Assembly: GCA_022825855.1 (NCBI GenBank) | Contig: JAJDWB010000013.1 | Coordinates: forward strand, 1 to 64,000 | Length of the DNA stretch: 64,000 nucleotides | From: Dehalococcoidia bacterium | GTDB taxonomy: Bacteria > Chloroflexota > Dehalococcoidia > Bin125 | Direction: 5' to 3' | Shown: one piece after another, positions 60,333-64,000 of the stretch | Position numbering within the stretch: the stretch's first letter is position 1 | Layout: the number at the start of each line of letters is the position of its first letter | The notes under the pieces: model-generated | Database searches by the model: none | Seen by the model: only the letters and a program-made list of their open reading frames with translations | What the model was told of the DNA's origin: nothing | Position numbers and translations under genes: made by a program

Positions 60333-61556
60333 ATGTTCTCTCCCTTCGCGTCGCGCGACTACCGCGTGCTCTGGATGGCGATCTTCCTGCGCTCGGCCGC
60401 GCTCTGGCTGGACCAGGTTGCACGCCCGGTATTGATCTACGAGCTGACCGGCTCTGCCGTGCTGCTGGGCACGGTGCTCGCCGCGCGGATGGCGCCCAAC
60501 CTGGTCCTCGGCCTGTTCGCCGGCGCAATCGTCGATCGCTATTCCCGCCGGACCATTCTCGTGCTCTCGCAGGCGGGCAACGTCGCGGCCGCCGGAGCGC
60601 TGTTCCTGCTGCTCCTGGTCGACCTCGCGGAAGCCTGGCACGTGATCGCGCTGGCGGCGGCAGCCGGAGTCAACATCGCCTTCTTCCAGCCCGCCCGCCA
60701 GGCAATCCTGCCCTCGATGGTGCCAGAGGCGTCGCTGCGGCCGGCGGTAGCGCTGTCCCAGACGGCCAATACGGTCATGCGCATCGGCGGCGCGCTGCTG
60801 GCCGGCGTCCTGCTGGCGTTCGCCGACTTCGTCTGGATCTACGGGGCGATGACCGGCATCTACGTGGGCGCGGTGGTCTGCAGTGCCATGATCCGGACGC
60901 GCGGCGAGGCCGGCGCCGCCGCCAGCCGGGCGGGCGGATCGCTCCTGCGCCAGACGCTGAGCGGCGTCCGCTGGGCGTTCGAGACGCGCTGGCCGCTGGC
61001 CGTGCTCGCGATCTCGGTGGTCATGTTCATCTTCCTCGTGCCCTATCAGAGCGTGTTTGTGCCGCTCATGGTGATCGATGTCCTCGGCGAGCAACGTTCC
61101 TGGGTCGGCTACCTGATCGCGGTGGGCGGCGCCGGCGCGGCTTCCGGTTCCTTGCTTCTCGCGGGCTGGCGCACAATTCCGACGCCCGGACGGCTGATGG
61201 CGGTGCTGCTGATCGCGGCCGGCATCGGGCTCGCCGGCATGTCGGGCGCGCCGCATCTGGCGGTCGTCGCCATCTGCGTCTTCGTCGCCGCGGCCTGCTC
61301 GACCAACGTGATGTCGTTGGCCAACCTGACCCTGCTCGCCCAGACGACCGAGGGCATGGCCGGCCGCGCGCTGAGCCTGATGAACATCGCGCGCGGCATG
61401 ATCCTCGTCGGTGCGCTCGTCACCGGCGCGCTGGCCGACGTCCTCGGCCCGCGCACCGGCCTGCTGACCACTGGCGTCACGCTGGTGATCGTCGCCGCGT
61501 TGATGCTGGCGACGCCGCTCGCCGGACGCGTCTCCGCCAGCGATGCCCATGACTAG
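60333..61556 (+). CDS. MFS transporter (first of a tandem pair)
   Basis: The 407-residue membrane protein has about 12 hydrophobic segments and belongs to the MFS_3/enterobactin-exporter-like group. The signature GAIVDRYSRRTILVLSQ after helix 2 is the MFS A motif. Pumping of small molecules outward is probable, but no substrate can be named. It is a close paralogue of the next gene (shared start pattern YRVLWM-IFLRSAALWL and FQPARQA). Its C-terminus follows the 12th helix at once. Confidence 0.85.
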   Translation: MFSPFASRDYRVLWMAIFLRSAALWLDQVARPVLIYELTGSAVLLGTVLAARMAPNLVLGLFAGAIVDRYSRRTILVLSQAGNVAAAGALFLLLLVDLAEAWHVIALAAAAGVNIAFFQPARQAILPSMVPEASLRPAVALSQTANTVMRIGGALLAGVLLAFADFVWIYGAMTGIYVGAVVCSAMIRTRGEAGAAASRAGGSLLRQTLSGVRWAFETRWPLAVLAISVVMFIFLVPYQSVFVPLMVIDVLGEQRSWVGYLIAVGGAGAASGSLLLAGWRTIPTPGRLMAVLLIAAGIGLAGMSGAPHLAVVAICVFVAAACSTNVMSLANLTLLAQTTEGMAGRALSLMNIARGMILVGALVTGALADVLGPRTGLLTTGVTLVIVAALMLATPLAGRVSASDAHD

Positions 61557-61573
61557 CGGTCGCAGGAGATTCC

Positions 61574-61579
61574 TAGACT
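61574..61579 (+). promoter_or_regulatory. Predicted -10 box (TAGACT) of the second MFS gene
   Basis: TAGACT lies in the 84-base gap between the two MFS genes, about 60 bases before the ATG at 61641. No matching -35 box stands out. Confidence 0.35.
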
Positions 61580-61640
61580 GTGATCGCCCGCGGCGTCGTG
61601 GGACGATCTCTGCAACTCGTTTGCCGCCAAGCGGATCCGC

Positions 61641-62981
61641 ATGACATCGGAACAGCCGGATCACGAAGAGCAGGCTCCGCAGCCTCGACGCTTCGGCGTC
61701 TGGAACCCCGAGGCCTTCGCGCCGTTCGGCTATCGCGACTTCCGCGTGCTCTGGCTGATGGTTTTCGTCCGCTCGGCCGCCCTCTGGCTGGAGACCGTCG
61801 CTCGGCCGGTGTTGATCGTCGAACTCACCGGTTCCGCCTTCCTGCTCGGCGCCGTCCTGGCCGCCTACATGTCGCCGACGCTCGTGCTGGCGCCGATCGC
61901 CGGGATCATCATCGACCGCTTCCCTCACCGCAGGGTGCTGATCGGCGCGCTGACCGCCAATATCACCTCCTCGGGCCTGCTCTTCATCCTCTTGCTCCTG
62001 GACTGGGCCGAGGGTTGGCAGGTCATCGTCCTGGCCGTCGTCTCCGGATCAAGCACCGGGTTCTTCCACCCCGCGCGCCGCGCCATGCTGCCCGGCATGG
62101 TCGACCAGCCGCACCTCCGATCCGCGGTGGCGCTCTCCCAGACCGGTCAGACCTCCATGAGGATCGGCGGCGCGCTCATGGCCGGACTCCTGCTGATGTT
62201 CGCCGACTTCACCTGGATCTTCGGTGTCATGACCGTCCTCAACGTGTCGGCCGCGATCCTCGTGATCTTGATCCAAACCCGCGAGGAGCCCCACCAGCCC
62301 GATCCCGATGCCGCCCGCTCGCTGCTGCGCCAGGTCACGGCCGGAGCGAGATGGGCAATCGAGTCCCGCTGGCCGCTCGCCGTCGTCGGCATCTCCGCCG
62401 TGCTGTTCATTTTCCTGCAGCCCTACGAGGGCGTGATGATCCCGCTGATCGTGATCGAGGAGCTGGGCGAACACAAAGCCTGGGTCGGCTATCTCGTCGC
62501 CGTTGGAGGAGTCGGCGCGACCCTCGGCTCGGTGCTGATCGCCTCGATGACCGAGATCCGCTCGCCCAACGCGATCATGGTCGGCATCATCGTGATCGCC
62601 GGGACGGCGCTCACAGTGTTGTCCCAGGCGCCCCATCTCGCGGTCGTCGCGATCTGCGTCTTCTTCGGCAGCGCCTGCGTCAACAACATGGTCTCGGTGG
62701 CCAATCTCGCCCTACTGGCCCACGCGCCCCAGCACATGCGCGGTCAGGCTCTGACCTTGATGAATCTCGTCCTGGGCACCAGCCTGATCGGCGCGCTGAT
62801 CGCCGGCACGCTCGCCGACTCGATCGGAGCGCGCTGGGGTTTGCTGACCATGGGCGCCTGCCTGCTCGGCTGCGCCCTGCTCGCGCTCTCGACGCCGCGC
62901 GTGCGCTGGTGGCTCTGGCGCCGCGCGATGTACGCCGACGTCTCCCGAGAAGACTGGCTGCAAAGCGGACGCAACGAGTGA
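61641..62981 (+). CDS. MFS transporter (second of a tandem pair)
   Basis: The 446-residue paralogue of the upstream gene has a hydrophilic N-terminal extension of about 30 residues, 12 membrane segments, the A motif AGIIIDRFPHRRVLIG, and FFHPARRAMLPGMVD as in the partner. A charged C-terminal tail follows the last helix. It may pump a different compound or form a heterodimer with the first; sequence cannot tell. It converges on the HtrA gene with nine bases between. Confidence 0.85.
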   Translation: MTSEQPDHEEQAPQPRRFGVWNPEAFAPFGYRDFRVLWLMVFVRSAALWLETVARPVLIVELTGSAFLLGAVLAAYMSPTLVLAPIAGIIIDRFPHRRVLIGALTANITSSGLLFILLLLDWAEGWQVIVLAVVSGSSTGFFHPARRAMLPGMVDQPHLRSAVALSQTGQTSMRIGGALMAGLLLMFADFTWIFGVMTVLNVSAAILVILIQTREEPHQPDPDAARSLLRQVTAGARWAIESRWPLAVVGISAVLFIFLQPYEGVMIPLIVIEELGEHKAWVGYLVAVGGVGATLGSVLIASMTEIRSPNAIMVGIIVIAGTALTVLSQAPHLAVVAICVFFGSACVNNMVSVANLALLAHAPQHMRGQALTLMNLVLGTSLIGALIAGTLADSIGARWGLLTMGACLLGCALLALSTPRVRWWLWRRAMYADVSREDWLQSGRNE

Positions 62982-62990
62982 CGCTCCCCG

Positions 62991-64000
62991 CTAGCCGCAT
63001 CCGCTCTCGGGGATCTGAGCTGGCCAGCTCCCGGCGGTCGTCTCCAGCGTGAGCCGGCCGGCTCCGCGACGCACCGTGATCGTGATCGCATCCCCCGGCA
63101 ACACCGACGCCAGAGCCTGCACAAGCTGATCGAACGTCTCTGCCTGCTCGCCGTTGATTGCGAGAATCACGTCCCCGTCGCGCATGTCCGCCTCGTCCGC
63201 CGCCGAGCCGCAGGTCACATCGACCACTTCCAGCCGTCCCTCGCGGTGATCGAGCGAGACGCCGAGGTAACTGCGCTCGACATCCTCGCCGCTCATCAGC
63301 GTCGGCAGCGAGCTCAGCATTGCGTCGGCGCTGACCGCAAACCCGATCCCGCTGGACACCCGATCCGGACTCTGGATCTGCGTGGGAATGCCGATCACCC
63401 GTCCCTGGTCGTCCACCAGCATGCCGCCCGAGTTGCCGGGGTTGAGCGCGGCGTCGGTCTGGATCATGTTGCGCAGCGGCTCGATGGTCTGGTTGCCGCT
63501 GGGGCGCAGCCGACCCAGCCCCGAGACGATGCCCACCGTCAACGTGTTCGACAGCCCAAATGGCGCGCCCAGCGCACCCACGGGATCGCCGATCTGCAGC
63601 TCCTCCAACGACCCGAAGGAGGGCACCACGATCTTGATCTCGCCCGCATCCACCTTGAGCAGCGCGAGGTCGTTGCCGGCGTCCCGCGCGATCAATTCGG
63701 CATCCAGGCGGTCGCCGCCCTGGGTCAGGACCACGATCCGCTCACTCCGCGCCACGACGTGCAGGTTCGTGATCACGTGACCCTGCTCGCTGACGAAGAA
63801 CCCCGACCCCGCGCCCTGGTCGACACGTACGGACACCAGCGAGGGCACGGCGACCGCGTACACGTTCGCCCAGTCGACCACGGCCGGTATCGGCTCCAAC
63901 ACCGGATCCCCAGGCTCGATCGGCGCGGCGGGCGCGGCTTGGCGGGTCACCATGCTCGATTCCGCCGCGAGAATGGCCTGAGGCTCGCTCGAAGGTTGTT
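62991..64000 (-). CDS. HtrA/DegP-type serine protease (5' end outside the window)
   Basis: The minus-strand frame stays open to the window edge past the first ATG at 63953, so the N-terminus, probably with a membrane anchor, is cut off. The visible 335 residues have the trypsin-like triad: His in TNLHVVARS, Asp in DAGNDLALLKVD and Ser in AALNPGNSGGML. A C-terminal PDZ domain (SYLGVSLDHREGRLEVVDV, then DGDVILAINGE) is present. It would degrade or refold misfolded envelope proteins. Confidence 0.9.
   Translation of the reverse strand, partial: QPSSEPQAILAAESSMVTRQAAPAAPIEPGDPVLEPIPAVVDWANVYAVAVPSLVSVRVDQGAGSGFFVSEQGHVITNLHVVARSERIVVLTQGGDRLDAELIARDAGNDLALLKVDAGEIKIVVPSFGSLEELQIGDPVGALGAPFGLSNTLTVGIVSGLGRLRPSGNQTIEPLRNMIQTDAALNPGNSGGMLVDDQGRVIGIPTQIQSPDRVSSGIGFAVSADAMLSSLPTLMSGEDVERSYLGVSLDHREGRLEVVDVTCGSAADEADMRDGDVILAINGEQAETFDQLVQALASVLPGDAITITVRRGAGRLTLETTAGSWPAQIPESGCG

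Noticed and set aside
60282-63052. Large open frames opposite or out of frame with the MFS genes
   Set aside because: The proteins are His/Arg/Gln-rich shadows without motifs; the membrane protein frames are clearly the real ones.

Overview
This is a high-GC chromosomal window from a bacterium that most resembles a Chloroflexota member, possibly of the Dehalococcoidia/SAR202 type. The assignment is an inference from a GuaB3-type IMP dehydrogenase, several class III (CaiB/BaiF) CoA-transferases, a glycolate oxidase operon, PhoX and a short CxCG protein. No rRNA or marker gene settles it. Gene density is high, operons are joined by ATGA or TGATG overlaps, and there is no prophage, insertion sequence or CRISPR array.

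Layout. 168-9915 is a respiratory complex I operon, nuoA-C-D-H-J-K-(small protein)-L-M-N, with nuoB and nuoI missing from their usual places. 9917-14521 carries ybeY, then dnaX-ybaB-recR-recO-fmdB (replication and recombination). 14553-19895 holds a polyprenyl diphosphate synthase, an orphan DUF4268 nuclease-like gene of lower GC, and tatD-metG-rsmI. 19929-21024 is an island in which one orphan helix-turn-helix gene sits between two pairs of perfect CCCTCTCCC/GGGAGAGGG palindromes. 21261-29359 has guaB3, a convergent hisS-prfA-prmC-serine hydrolase operon, and a Rel-type (p)ppGpp gene. 29361-34355 has an aminotransferase, comM and phoX; phoX is preceded by phased GCGT repeats that look like a phosphate-regulon operator. 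34468-37691 has tRNA-Arg, a methyltransferase and two cyclophilin genes. 37688-41150 pairs a two-subunit hot-dog dehydratase with a fused double CoA-transferase. 41170-46017 has tRNA-Pro, pyrD, mrp, a NYN-domain gene and a lactonase-like hydrolase. 46088-51910 is glcDEF plus a hydrolase, a PncC-like gene and a small membrane protein. 51962-57113 has two divergent pairs of CoA-transferases. The right end has a crotonase, a Crp/Fnr regulator, an RraA-like protein, two tandem MFS transporters and an HtrA protease cut by the window edge.

Themes. (1) Three CoA-transferase units share one plan: a first domain with Glu or Ser where the catalytic Asp should be, then a second domain with Asp. One unit is fused into a single protein. 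The dehydratase pair next to the fusion follows the same logic (one catalytic, one non-catalytic subunit), which suggests heteromeric acyl-CoA enzymes used on organic acids. (2) Many starts have TAnnnT only 6-8 nt before ATG and no ribosome binding site, so leaderless mRNAs are probably common here. TAGACT recurs as the -10 element. (3) Several core proteins have altered key residues: a zinc-less DnaX, an EXDD-type synthetase motif in Rel, a crotonase with both catalytic Glu changed to Gln, and PncC without its active-site Ser.
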